From: Acidobacteriota bacterium
GTDB taxonomy: Bacteria > Acidobacteriota > UBA6911 > RPQK01 > DATIPO01
Length of the DNA: 41,894 nt
NCBI GenBank assembly: GCA_035471785.1
Contig: DATIPQ010000127.1
Coordinates: forward strand, 1-41,894
Direction of reading: 5' to 3'
The notes below the pieces were generated by a model. It saw only the letters and a program-made list of their open reading frames with translations. It did not search any database and was not told the origin of the DNA. Both the position numbers and the translations under genes were made by a program. Shown piece by piece: positions 35,027-41,894 of this stretch (the stretch's first letter is position 1; each line of letters opens with the position of its first letter).

Positions 35027-37591
35027 ATGGCCTATTCTCCCAACCTGGAAAGAACTTCAACCCACCCTCAATCCGAGACCGGCGCCTGCCCCGCCGAGCA
35101 TGCCGTCTATCTTCCCGCGGGGGGCTGGCGCCTGTGGCGGACGCTGGCCCTGCGGGGAGCCGGCTTTTCCGCCTCCTTGGTCCTGCAATTGGCCGCCCCC
35201 GAAACGGCAGCGGCGGCGGACCGCTATTCAAAGGCCCGAAGGGAGAGGGCCAAGCGTCTGGAAGAGGTCCTGGAGGAGGTGAGGGAAATGAGCGCCCAAG
35301 CGCGTGAGGATCGCTCCCGCATCCGCGCCCTGCGTCGGCTTCGCCGCCGTCTGCGGCGCGGAAAGGTCGACCTGCAATGCCGTCAACCCGATCAGCGGGC
35401 CCTGGCCGCAGCCATCGAGGAAGAAGAGAATGCGCTGCGGGCCTTTCAGTCGGCTCATGAGGAGGACGCCCAGCAACTGATCGGCCGTCTCGCCGACATC
35501 GCGGCCGACCCGCGCTTTCAGGAGGCCGCCGTTTGGCAGACCGGACGGGCCCTCGAGTACGTCCGCAAGTCGTTGGGGCGTGCCGCCAACCAAAAGCAGC
35601 GGGAGGCTATCGAGTTCATCGCCCTGCTTGTTCAGCGCTACGCCGTCAAGAACGACACCTGCGGTTTCTTCGGCCCTTGCGGATGGGCCCGCTTGGATGA
35701 CCGCCAGGAGGCCTACCTTCGCATGGACACCTCTCCTCAACTGATTACCCGACGCAACGTCTACTTCGAGGGCTGGACCATCGACGCCTTGGCCGACCTC
35801 CTCAACCAGCAAGAGGACGCCCGGCGTTGGGCGGCTCCCCGGCTGGCGACCGGCGCCTGGCGCGGGCCGGACGGCTTTTACGTCCCCGTGCATGGGCGTG
35901 TGGAGATGTCCTCGAAGGAACGCACCGTTGCCGAACTCTGCGACGGCTCCCGCAGCGCCGATGCCATCGCCCGGCGTCTGCTGGAAGAGGGACGCATCGA
36001 GAACGAGCAGGAGGTCTTCCAGATCCTGGAGAGCCTGCAGGAAAGCAAACTGGTGGTATGGCGTTTCGAAGTGGCTCCTCAACTCCACCCCGACCGCGAG
36101 TTTCAGGTCGTGGTCGACCGCATCGGTGACAGCGACCTGCATCGGCGCTACAACGACGCCCTAGGCCAGATTGTGGAAGCCCGCGACCAGGTGGCCGCTT
36201 GCGCCGGCCAGCCCGAGAAGTTGGGAGAAGCGCTGCGTCAGGCCGACGAGACCTTCAGCCGCCTGACCGGGCTGGCCCCCACCCGAAGGCCCGGAATCAT
36301 GTACGCAGGCCGCAACCTGATGTACGAAGACTGCCTCCGGGCCGGTCAAGTGACCTTCGGACAAGGACTTCTGCGGGAACTGGGGCCGCCTCTCTCCATC
36401 GTGCTGGACGGAGCCCATTGGCTGCTGGGCGAAGCGGCCCGCGAACTGAGGGGATGCCTGCGCCGCTGCTACGCCGACCTGCGCGATCAGGTGAGCGAAG
36501 AAGAAATCGATGCCGAGCGTTTTCTCAACCACGCAAAATCCGACTACTGGCTCAAGGACGTGGTCAAGCCTCTGCTGGACGAGCTTCAAGAGCGCTTCCA
36601 AAGCGCCTGGGAAGAAGTGCTGGGAGATCCCAGCCAGGAGAACGGCCATCGCATGGTTTACGACCTGCGAGAAACGGCCCGTCGGGCCCAGCGGGTCTTC
36701 GGCGATCCCGACCCCGTTTGGACGGTGGCCCGCCAACTGAGTCCCGATGTGATGGTCAGCGCCGACGGCCCCCGGGGGCTGCAAGAGGGCGATTTCGAGT
36801 TCTTCCTGGGCGAACTGCACTGCGGAAACACCCTGACCTGGTCGGCCCTGGCCGCCCAACATCCCAACCTGGACGAATTGCTGGACGCCTTGGGCGAAGA
36901 TACCGCGGGCGAGACCTGCGTCCTCAGGCAGGTGCCCCGGCGCGGCTGGCTGGCGCGGGCCAACCTGATGCTGGTGCACCCATCCCATTGGCGATACGAA
37001 ACCGGAGAGGACATGGGCAGCCTGCCGGGATGCCGCCCCCTGCCCGCCGGAATGCTGCTGGCCACTCCCCAAGGGCCGGGCGGGGATATCCTTTTTCAGG
37101 CCCGAGACGGGTCCTTCGAATGCGACGCCCTGGAAGTGTTCAGCGACTGGCTGCTGCCCCCCATCAACGAGATTCTCAGCAACATCCGTCCCCATAGCCG
37201 CCATACCCGTCGCGCCACTTTGGGACGACTGACCATCGTGCGCGAACGCTGGGACTTGACCACGGAGGACATGCCTTTCCTGGAAGAAAACGAACGCGAT
37301 CGGCAGTTCGCCGCCGTTCGCGCCTGGGCGCAGCGACACGGCATGCCGCGCTGGGTCTTCTTCAAGACGCCGGCCGAGCCCAAGCCTTGCTATCTCGACT
37401 TCGACAGTCCCGCCTATGTGGAGATCTTCGCCAGATTCGTCAAACTCATGGAAGACGGCCAAACCGTCAAGGTGGTGGAAATGAAACCTCAGGTCGACGA
37501 GACCTGGCTGCGGGACGGCCACGATACCAGCTACACCAGCGAGCTGCGGATCGTAGCCCAACGGCGCCAAAGAACTGAAGGGGGGCGCTGA
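35027..37591 (+). CDS. Lantibiotic dehydratase (LanB)-like protein, possibly PEARL-type
   Basis: 854 aa. The N-terminal part starts like a LanB family member (LPAGGWRLWRTLALRGAGF, about 26-44), followed by a charged, probably helical stretch at about 65-115. Residues about 203-220 hold the hallmark RYAVKNDTCGFFGPCGW, the local form of the LanB substrate/tRNA-binding segment. About 290-355 look like a winged-helix, PqqD-like unit. Near 775, PRWVFFKTPAEPKPCYLDFD is the conserved C-terminal Lant_dehydr block. I see no separate SpaB_C-type elimination domain. LanB proteins glutamylate Ser/Thr with Glu-tRNA; related short forms (PEARLs) attach amino acids from aminoacyl-tRNA to a peptide C-terminus. 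No precursor peptide gene is visible here, so the substrate may be the NRPS product or another small molecule. AGGAG lies 12 bases before the ATG. Family is solid, reaction unknown. Confidence 0.82.
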   Translation: MAYSPNLERTSTHPQSETGACPAEHAVYLPAGGWRLWRTLALRGAGFSASLVLQLAAPETAAAADRYSKARRERAKRLEEVLEEVREMSAQAREDRSRIRALRRLRRRLRRGKVDLQCRQPDQRALAAAIEEEENALRAFQSAHEEDAQQLIGRLADIAADPRFQEAAVWQTGRALEYVRKSLGRAANQKQREAIEFIALLVQRYAVKNDTCGFFGPCGWARLDDRQEAYLRMDTSPQLITRRNVYFEGWTIDALADLLNQQEDARRWAAPRLATGAWRGPDGFYVPVHGRVEMSSKERTVAELCDGSRSADAIARRLLEEGRIENEQEVFQILESLQESKLVVWRFEVAPQLHPDREFQVVVDRIGDSDLHRRYNDALGQIVEARDQVAACAGQPEKLGEALRQADETFSRLTGLAPTRRPGIMYAGRNLMYEDCLRAGQVTFGQGLLRELGPPLSIVLDGAHWLLGEAARELRGCLRRCYADLRDQVSEEEIDAERFLNHAKSDYWLKDVVKPLLDELQERFQSAWEEVLGDPSQENGHRMVYDLRETARRAQRVFGDPDPVWTVARQLSPDVMVSADGPRGLQEGDFEFFLGELHCGNTLTWSALAAQHPNLDELLDALGEDTAGETCVLRQVPRRGWLARANLMLVHPSHWRYETGEDMGSLPGCRPLPAGMLLATPQGPGGDILFQARDGSFECDALEVFSDWLLPPINEILSNIRPHSRHTRRATLGRLTIVRERWDLTTEDMPFLEENERDRQFAAVRAWAQRHGMPRWVFFKTPAEPKPCYLDFDSPAYVEIFARFVKLMEDGQTVKVVEMKPQVDETWLRDGHDTSYTSELRIVAQRRQRTEGGR

Positions 37592-37687
37592 TCGAGACTG
37601 GCTAAGCCCCAAGGGTGGCCGTGGCCTGTGAGCGTGGCGGCGGCCCGTCCGATTCCCTGCTTCTATCGCTCGCTAGGATGACGCAAC

Positions 37688-38899
37688 ATGAATCAGAAGA
37701 AGAAACCCAGAGTCTTGTTGTTCCATTGTGAACGTTTCGCCTTCTCCAAGCTTCAGCAGGAGGACCTCTTCGACATCACGTTAGTGGTCAAGAGCGAGGC
37801 CGCCAAAGACCGGGTCGACACCAGCTACACCAGAAACGTACACATCGTCGATCATATGGACTCGGAAGGTCTGGTCGCCTTGGGCCGCCAACTGCACGCC
37901 GAAGCGCCTCTCGATGCCGTTTTCGCTCTTCGCGACGAACCGGCGCTGCCCGCTGCCCAGATCTGCCGGGAACTGGGAATCGCGGGCGTCAGCGGCGAGG
38001 CCGTGGCCACCGTCGATTCCAAGGCACGCCTCAGGAAGCTGCTCAACTCGCGCGGCATCGGGTCCGTCCGCTTCCAGGTCGTACCCCAACCGGTCAAGGA
38101 CGTGTCAGCACTGGTGGAGGCCATCGGATTGCCTTTGATCTGCAAGCCTCACAACAGTTCGGGCAGCATCCTGGTCCGCAAGTGCAACACAAGGGAGGAA
38201 CTGGAGGATTATCTCGATGAATATCCCTTCGAAGCGCCGCTGCTGGTAGAGGAGTTCCTGGAAGGGCGCGAGTACTCGGTGGAAAGCTTCACTCGGGACG
38301 GGCGGCACCACGTGGTGGCCATCACCGAGAAATTCACCACCGGCGCTCCCAACTTCGTGGAGACGGGGCATATCGTCCCGGCAGCCCTGAGCGAGCAGGA
38401 AAGGGACCAGATCGTGGGCGTCGTGCTGCAGCTTCTGGAAGCCCTGGAACTCGACCTGGGGCCTACCCACACCGAAGTCATGCTGACCGCCACTGGACCC
38501 AGGATCATCGAGTCCCACATCCGGCCGGGAGGGGACGGGATTGAACAGCTCGTCGATGAGGCCTATGATTTCGTCATGACGACCGAGACCCTTAAAGGGC
38601 TGACCGGACTGCCCATGAAGATGCCCTTGAGCCGCGCCCGATGTCATGTGACCTCGCAGTTCTTCGGGTTTCCCTCGGGCACGCTGAAGCGGGCCGAGGG
38701 TTTCGAGGAAATGTCCAAGAAAGAGGGGGTCAAGGTCTTTCAATTCCCCTACTCGCCCGGCGATCATATGCGTCTGGTCCGAAGCTCTCATACCCGGCAC
38801 GGCTATTTCGGGTGCGTGGCCGACAGCCGCCAAGACCTGGACCGCCTGATCAACGAGATCCGAGCCGGCTGCAGAGTGGAGGTGGAAGTCGAGGAGTAA
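37688..38899 (+). CDS. ATP-grasp carboxylate-amine ligase
   Basis: 403 aa. It has the three-part ATP-grasp layout: an N-terminal alpha/beta domain (about 1-100), a central ATP-binding lid with LPLICKPHNSSGSILVRK (about 148-166) and LLVEEFLEGREYSVESF, and a C-terminal metal-binding region with LDLGPTHTEVMLT and RIIESHIRPGGDG (about 276-288). This pattern is that of the L-amino acid ligase/BacD-like group, which activates a carboxylate as acyl phosphate and joins it to an amine. It is separated from the LanB-like gene by 96 bases and from the next gene by 2 bases, so it is probably coupled to the PLP enzyme. It could link an amino acid to the peptide or to a building block; the sequence does not say which. 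Confidence 0.88.
   Translation: MNQKKKPRVLLFHCERFAFSKLQQEDLFDITLVVKSEAAKDRVDTSYTRNVHIVDHMDSEGLVALGRQLHAEAPLDAVFALRDEPALPAAQICRELGIAGVSGEAVATVDSKARLRKLLNSRGIGSVRFQVVPQPVKDVSALVEAIGLPLICKPHNSSGSILVRKCNTREELEDYLDEYPFEAPLLVEEFLEGREYSVESFTRDGRHHVVAITEKFTTGAPNFVETGHIVPAALSEQERDQIVGVVLQLLEALELDLGPTHTEVMLTATGPRIIESHIRPGGDGIEQLVDEAYDFVMTTETLKGLTGLPMKMPLSRARCHVTSQFFGFPSGTLKRAEGFEEMSKKEGVKVFQFPYSPGDHMRLVRSSHTRHGYFGCVADSRQDLDRLINEIRAGCRVEVEVEE
38891..38896 (+). promoter_or_regulatory. Ribosome-binding site fixing a GTG start
   Basis: GAGGAG within the last codons of the ATP-grasp gene lies 5 bases before the GTG at 38902. The PLP-enzyme family homology also begins exactly there. Confidence 0.8.
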
Positions 38900-38901
38900 G
38901 G

Positions 38902-39972
38902 GTGGGAATCTTCCAGGAAATCGGGGTCAAGCCGTTCATCAACGCCGTCGCCACTCACACCCGCTACGGCGGGGCCATCATGGCGCCTCCCGTGGTGGAG
39001 GCCATGACCGAGGCCGCCCGCCATTCGGTCAACCTCTACGAGCTGCAGGAGGCGGCCGGACGCGCCATCGCCTCCATGACCCGCAACGAGGCCTGCTACA
39101 TTTCCTGCGGAGCCACCTCGGGAGTGCAGTTGGCGGTGGCCGCCTGTATGGTGGGCAGCGACGAGGAGGCGGCTTCCCGACTGCCCTGCCGGGGCCGGCG
39201 CTTCAATGTCGTGATGCAGGCCTCGCAGCAGGGAACCGAGGCCGATACCGCCGTCCGCAACACCGGGGCCGAGATCCGTCTGGCCGGCAGTCCCTCGGGC
39301 GTCACCGCCGATCAACTGTCGGCGGCCATCGACAGCGACACCGCCGCCGTGGTGACCCTCGATTGGGAAGGCGACAATGTGGTCGAAGTCGCTCAGGTGG
39401 TGGAAGCCGCGCGCCCTCGCCGGGTGCCTGTGATCGTCGACGGAGCCGACTGCGTCCCGCCCTCTTCTCATTTCTGGAGGTATACCCGCGATTGCGGAGC
39501 CGACGCTCTGGTCGTCAGCGGCGGGAAACGCTTGCGCGGTCCCCAGAACACGGGACTGGTGCTGGGCAGCCGCAAGATCATCGGGGACTGTACCTTCCTT
39601 GGCAACCCCAACGACCGCTTCGGCCGCTCCATGAAGGTCAGCAAAGAAGCCATGGCCGGCATCTACGCCGCCGTCAGGCATCTTCTGGCCAACGAAAAGG
39701 AGGAAGCCGAGGCCGCCTCCGCCCGGGCCCGGACCTTGCACAAGGGCCTGTCCGGCTTGGCCGATGTCTCCGTCCGCCGCACGGGTCACGAGGTGCAAGT
39801 CCGGCTGCACGCCCCGCGGCTTTCCGACAGCCAGATCCGCTCCCGCCTGTTGGAGGGAGACTCGCCTGTTCTGGCCTTCTGCCGCAACCAGACCCTGCGA
39901 ATCGACGCCTCCCTCCTTCAGCCCGGCCAAGAAACCACCCTCCTGCGGCGCCTCCTGCAAGTCCTGGCTTGA
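38902..39972 (+). CDS. SelA/DgaE-like PLP-dependent enzyme (fold type I)
   Basis: 356 aa from a GTG at 38902. GAGGAG ends 5 bases before it, inside the last codons of the ATP-grasp gene; an ATG-started frame from 38641 would overlap that gene by 259 bases and encodes non-protein-like leader. The start VKPFINAVATHTRYGG, LYELQEAAGRAIASMT and ACYISCGATSGVQLAVAA match the family that includes L-seryl-tRNA(Sec) selenium transferase (SelA) and D-glucosaminate-6-phosphate ammonia lyase (DgaE). The PLP lysine is about residue 209 in SGGKRLRGPQNTG, with Asp in VIVDGADCVPP stacking on the cofactor. Such enzymes run beta-elimination, replacement or racemisation on amino acids. Tight linkage to the ATP-grasp gene suggests that it makes or modifies that enzyme's amino acid. 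Substrate unknown. Confidence 0.85.
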   Translation: MGIFQEIGVKPFINAVATHTRYGGAIMAPPVVEAMTEAARHSVNLYELQEAAGRAIASMTRNEACYISCGATSGVQLAVAACMVGSDEEAASRLPCRGRRFNVVMQASQQGTEADTAVRNTGAEIRLAGSPSGVTADQLSAAIDSDTAAVVTLDWEGDNVVEVAQVVEAARPRRVPVIVDGADCVPPSSHFWRYTRDCGADALVVSGGKRLRGPQNTGLVLGSRKIIGDCTFLGNPNDRFGRSMKVSKEAMAGIYAAVRHLLANEKEEAEAASARARTLHKGLSGLADVSVRRTGHEVQVRLHAPRLSDSQIRSRLLEGDSPVLAFCRNQTLRIDASLLQPGQETTLLRRLLQVLA

Positions 39973-39979
39973 GGGCACC

Positions 39980-40055
39980 GTCGGCGCCTGTCGGCGCAAC
40001 TTCCAATTTCCAAGAACCAACTAGAACCAACTTCCAAGTTCGACCAAGGCAGCGA
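39980..40055. repeat. Short direct and imperfect repeats downstream of the PLP-enzyme gene
   Basis: GTCGGCGC occurs twice (39980-39987 and 39990-39997). Just after it, the motif GAACCAACT/GAACCAACTT and copies of CTTCCAA recur between about 40000 and 40045. This AT-richer patch breaks with the surrounding GC-rich coding sequence. I see no ORF here and no classical terminator with a T-run. Confidence 0.5.
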
Positions 40056-40070
40056 CCCTGCTGAAAGGCG

Positions 40071-40310
40071 AGTCCGGGCTCGCTGAAGGCGCGCGGTTCG
40101 CGAAGGGGTGCGATTCGCCCGCCCAGCGACTGTGTTAGAGGTCAAGTCCGGGCTCGCTGAAGGCGAGCGATTCGCCAGCCCAGGGTAGAGCGAGGGCGCG
40201 AAGCGCGCGAGCGGCACCCTGGGTGGTGGAAGCGCCTCTAAAGAAACCCTGAAGGGGTGGAATAACGAGCCTTCGAAGTGTCATGTTGAAGACTTTTGCA
40301 ACACCCTCTG
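40071..40310. repeat. Candidate dispersed palindromic (REP-like) element
   Basis: An identical 21-base direct repeat beginning AGTCCGGGCTCGCTGAAGGC is present at 40071-40091 and 40145-40165. It is followed by the inverted repeat CCCAGGGT (40179-40186) and ACCCTGGG (40216-40223), enclosing a GCGC-GAA-GCGC hairpin. Then comes ACCCTGAAGGGGTGGAATA (40246-40264), itself a small hairpin, and GTTGAAGACTTTTGCAACAC (40284-40303). The combination of CCCAGGGT...ACCCTGGG with ACCCTGAAGGGGTGGAAT is of a kind often scattered between genes in bacterial genomes. No coding sequence is present. Its stems may also stop transcription of the cluster, but there is no T-tract. Confidence 0.6.
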
Positions 40311-40367
40311 AAAGCGTGAGAGAAAACACTGCGTCTGCCCCCCGGTATCGGACAAATCCCACCTGCC

Positions 40368-40396
40368 TTGACACCCCGCCGCCGCCTCCTCATACT
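40368..40396 (+). promoter_or_regulatory. Sigma70-type promoter for the DUF885 lipoprotein gene
   Basis: A perfect -35 TTGACA (40368-40373) is followed after 17 bases by CATACT (40391-40396; four of six match TATAAT). Transcription would begin near 40403, about 40 bases before the ATG at 40443. It marks a separate transcription unit from the NRPS locus. Confidence 0.65.
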
Positions 40397-40442
40397 TTCG
40401 CCACACGTCATTGATTCCAAAACCTGTTTAAGGAGAGAGGGA

Positions 40443-41894
40443 ATGTCTCAAGCAAGAATTCTCGGTTGCTTGGCTTGTCTGGCCGTCCTGCTGTGGGCCG
40501 GCGCCTGCTCGCCCGGCCAGCCGGCTTCAGGAGAGCAACCGGCGGCCTCCAGCACCGAATACCAGGATCTGGTCGACCTGTTCCGGGACTGGAGGGAGTT
40601 TCAAAAACCCGAGATGGTGGGCGGAGTCCCCGACTACACCTCCCAAGCCATGGCCGAGCAGCAGCGGCAGCTTGCCGATTACCGCGCCCGGCTGGAGGCC
40701 ATCGATCCCGCCTCCTGGACGGTCCCTCAGCAGGTCGACTACAAGCTGGTGGAAGCCGAGATGAACGGCATGGACTTCGATCACCGGGTGCGCCGTCCCT
40801 GGGAGCGCAATCCGGCCTTTTACACGCTCTTTCATGCCTCCCGAAGCGACGTTCCCGCCCATGAGGGACCGGTGGCTTATCCGCCCATCGAAGTCTGGAT
40901 GTACGACTATCCTCTGAGCGATGAGGAGGCTGCCCAACTGGAGGGCCGCTTCCGCTCGATTCCGGCGCTGCTGGAGCAGGCGCGGGGCAATCTTACTGGA
41001 GACGGCCGCGACCTGTGGATGGGCGGCATCCGCACCATGGCCGGACAGAGCCGGGGAATGCAGGCCTACGCCCAGCGGGTGGCCGATCACCCCCAGTTGG
41101 CGGAAGCGGTGCAGGCCGCCAGCCAAGCGGTGGACGATTTTACGTCCTGGCTGCAGGAGCAGTTGCCCCACAAGCGAGGCCCTTCGGGCGTAGGCAAGGA
41201 CAACTACACCTGGTACCTGCAGAAGGTCCATCTGGTCCCCTACACCTGGCAAGAGGAAGTCACCCTGATGCGGCGGGCGCTGGCCCGTTCCCACGCCTCT
41301 TTGCGCCTGGAGGAGCACCGCAACCGCAACCTGCCGCCCATCAAAGTCATATCCAGCGCCCAGGAGTATGACCGCCGAAGCAACCGGTCGGTCGACCGGT
41401 ACATGACCTTTCTGAGGGAGCAGGAAATCATCACCATCCGCGACGACATGGATCCTGCTCTGCGGGCCCGCCTGGGGAGCTTCCAGCCCGAAGAAGAGCG
41501 CGGCTTCTTCAGCCACGTCATCCACCGTTCGCCGCTGGCCTTCCGGCCTCACATGCACCACTGGATCGAGTTGGCCAAGATGGACAACGACCCGCATCCC
41601 AATCCCGTCCGCCGCCAGCCGCTGCTCTACAACATCTTCGACGGGCGATCGGAAGGTCTGGCCACGGGAGTGGAGGAGTGGTTCATGCACGCCGGACTGC
41701 TGGAAGGAGACCCGCGCAGCCGCGAGATGGTGTGGATCATGATGGCCCAGCGGGCCGCCCGCGCCATCGCCGGCCTGCACCTGCACAGCAACGACTGGAG
41801 CATCGACGAGGCCTGCGAGTTCGCCTCGAAGTGGACGCCGCGCGGATTCATGCCCGCCGACAGCGATACCTGCCTCTTCGAGCAGCACCTCTAC
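40443..41894 (+). CDS. DUF885 family lipoprotein, 3' end outside window
   Basis: The frame is open from the ATG at 40443 through the last base (484 codons, no stop). AAGGAG (40430-40435) lies 7 bases before the start. The N-terminus is a lipoprotein signal peptide: a hydrophobic run LACLAVLLWAGA followed by Cys 22 and a Ser/Pro/Gly-rich linker. The body resembles the DUF885 family, whose members have a metallopeptidase-like (M2/M3-related) helical fold. Near residue 400 the segment EGLATGVEEWFMHAG takes the place of the family's EGWA.Y.E motif and is followed by ARAIAGLHLHSNDWSIDEA, the typical downstream block. An HMHHW segment lies just before. It has its own promoter and is unlikely to belong to the peptide pathway. 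Family call is fairly good; function is unknown. Confidence 0.82.
   Translation, partial: MSQARILGCLACLAVLLWAGACSPGQPASGEQPAASSTEYQDLVDLFRDWREFQKPEMVGGVPDYTSQAMAEQQRQLADYRARLEAIDPASWTVPQQVDYKLVEAEMNGMDFDHRVRRPWERNPAFYTLFHASRSDVPAHEGPVAYPPIEVWMYDYPLSDEEAAQLEGRFRSIPALLEQARGNLTGDGRDLWMGGIRTMAGQSRGMQAYAQRVADHPQLAEAVQAASQAVDDFTSWLQEQLPHKRGPSGVGKDNYTWYLQKVHLVPYTWQEEVTLMRRALARSHASLRLEEHRNRNLPPIKVISSAQEYDRRSNRSVDRYMTFLREQEIITIRDDMDPALRARLGSFQPEEERGFFSHVIHRSPLAFRPHMHHWIELAKMDNDPHPNPVRRQPLLYNIFDGRSEGLATGVEEWFMHAGLLEGDPRSREMVWIMMAQRAARAIAGLHLHSNDWSIDEACEFASKWTPRGFMPADSDTCLFEQHLY

Noticed and set aside
35027-37591. LanB-like gene as proof of a lanthipeptide cluster
   Set aside because: No LanC-type cyclase, precursor peptide or leader peptidase is visible, and the neighbours are NRPS genes, so a classical lanthipeptide pathway is not supported.
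37592-37687. Promoter or small gene in the 96-base gap before the ATP-grasp gene
   Set aside because: No -35/-10 pair, hairpin with T-run, or ribosome-bound small ORF could be supported.
38641-38901. Longer ATG-started version of the PLP enzyme
   Set aside because: It overlaps the ATP-grasp gene by 259 bases, and the added residues look like an out-of-frame translation. The GTG at 38902 with GAGGAG fits the family start.
40466-40864. ORF of 132 codons at the right end
   Set aside because: It is a shifted-frame shadow of the DUF885 lipoprotein, whose frame has a signal peptide, ribosome-binding site and family motifs.

Overview
This window is one long, co-directional (+ strand), GC-rich non-ribosomal peptide synthetase (NRPS) locus, with a fragment of another gene at the left edge and an unrelated lipoprotein gene at the right edge. 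The organism is a high-GC bacterium. The dispersed-repeat style of the one large intergenic region and the DUF885 lipoprotein would suit an Acidobacteriota-like Gram-negative, but that placement is a low-confidence guess. I see no regulator, transposase, MbtH-like protein or phosphopantetheinyl transferase.

Layout: (1) 2-286, C-terminal end of an unidentified protein. (2) 340-20340, first synthetase block: an A-T-C-A-T synthetase, a NodU/CmcH-type carbamoyltransferase, a C-A-methyltransferase protein, a protein that begins in the middle of the same A domain and continues T-C, a C*-A-T-E-C synthetase, and an Fe(II)/2-oxoglutarate oxygenase. (3) 20340-34993, second block: A-T-C-A-T synthetase, ABC exporter, A-T-C-A-T synthetase, a carrier-thioesterase protein and a free-standing condensation domain. 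(4) 35027-39972, a lantibiotic-dehydratase (LanB)-like protein, an ATP-grasp ligase and a SelA-like PLP enzyme. (5) 39973-40442, non-coding, with a repeat element and a sigma70-type promoter. (6) 40443 to the end, a DUF885 lipoprotein.

Binding-pocket codes read by eye from the eight A domains suggest, in gene order, Asn, unassigned, a possibly cationic residue, Asn (epimerised to D), Thr, Pro, Glu and Gly. If assembly is collinear, the core product is an octapeptide Asn-X-(basic?)-D-Asn-Thr-Pro-Glu-Gly released by the separate carrier-TE protein. Likely tailoring is methylation at residue 3, hydroxylation and O-carbamoylation. The Glu-Gly synthetase starts with A and has no C domain for its first module; the free-standing C domain could fill that gap in trans.

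Most unusual points: residue 3 is handled by a methyltransferase domain that resembles guanidinoacetate N-methyltransferase (GAMT), not the usual NRPS N-MT. Directly after that domain the A domain is cut by an in-frame TAG, and the same reading frame continues with the missing A9-A10 lobe. A histidine-less condensation-like domain precedes the D-Asn module, and an oxygenase gene follows it, which recalls the interface domains that recruit hydroxylases. A LanB-like protein, a family with aminoacyl-tRNA-dependent members, sits in this NRPS neighbourhood next to an ATP-grasp and a SelA-like enzyme.
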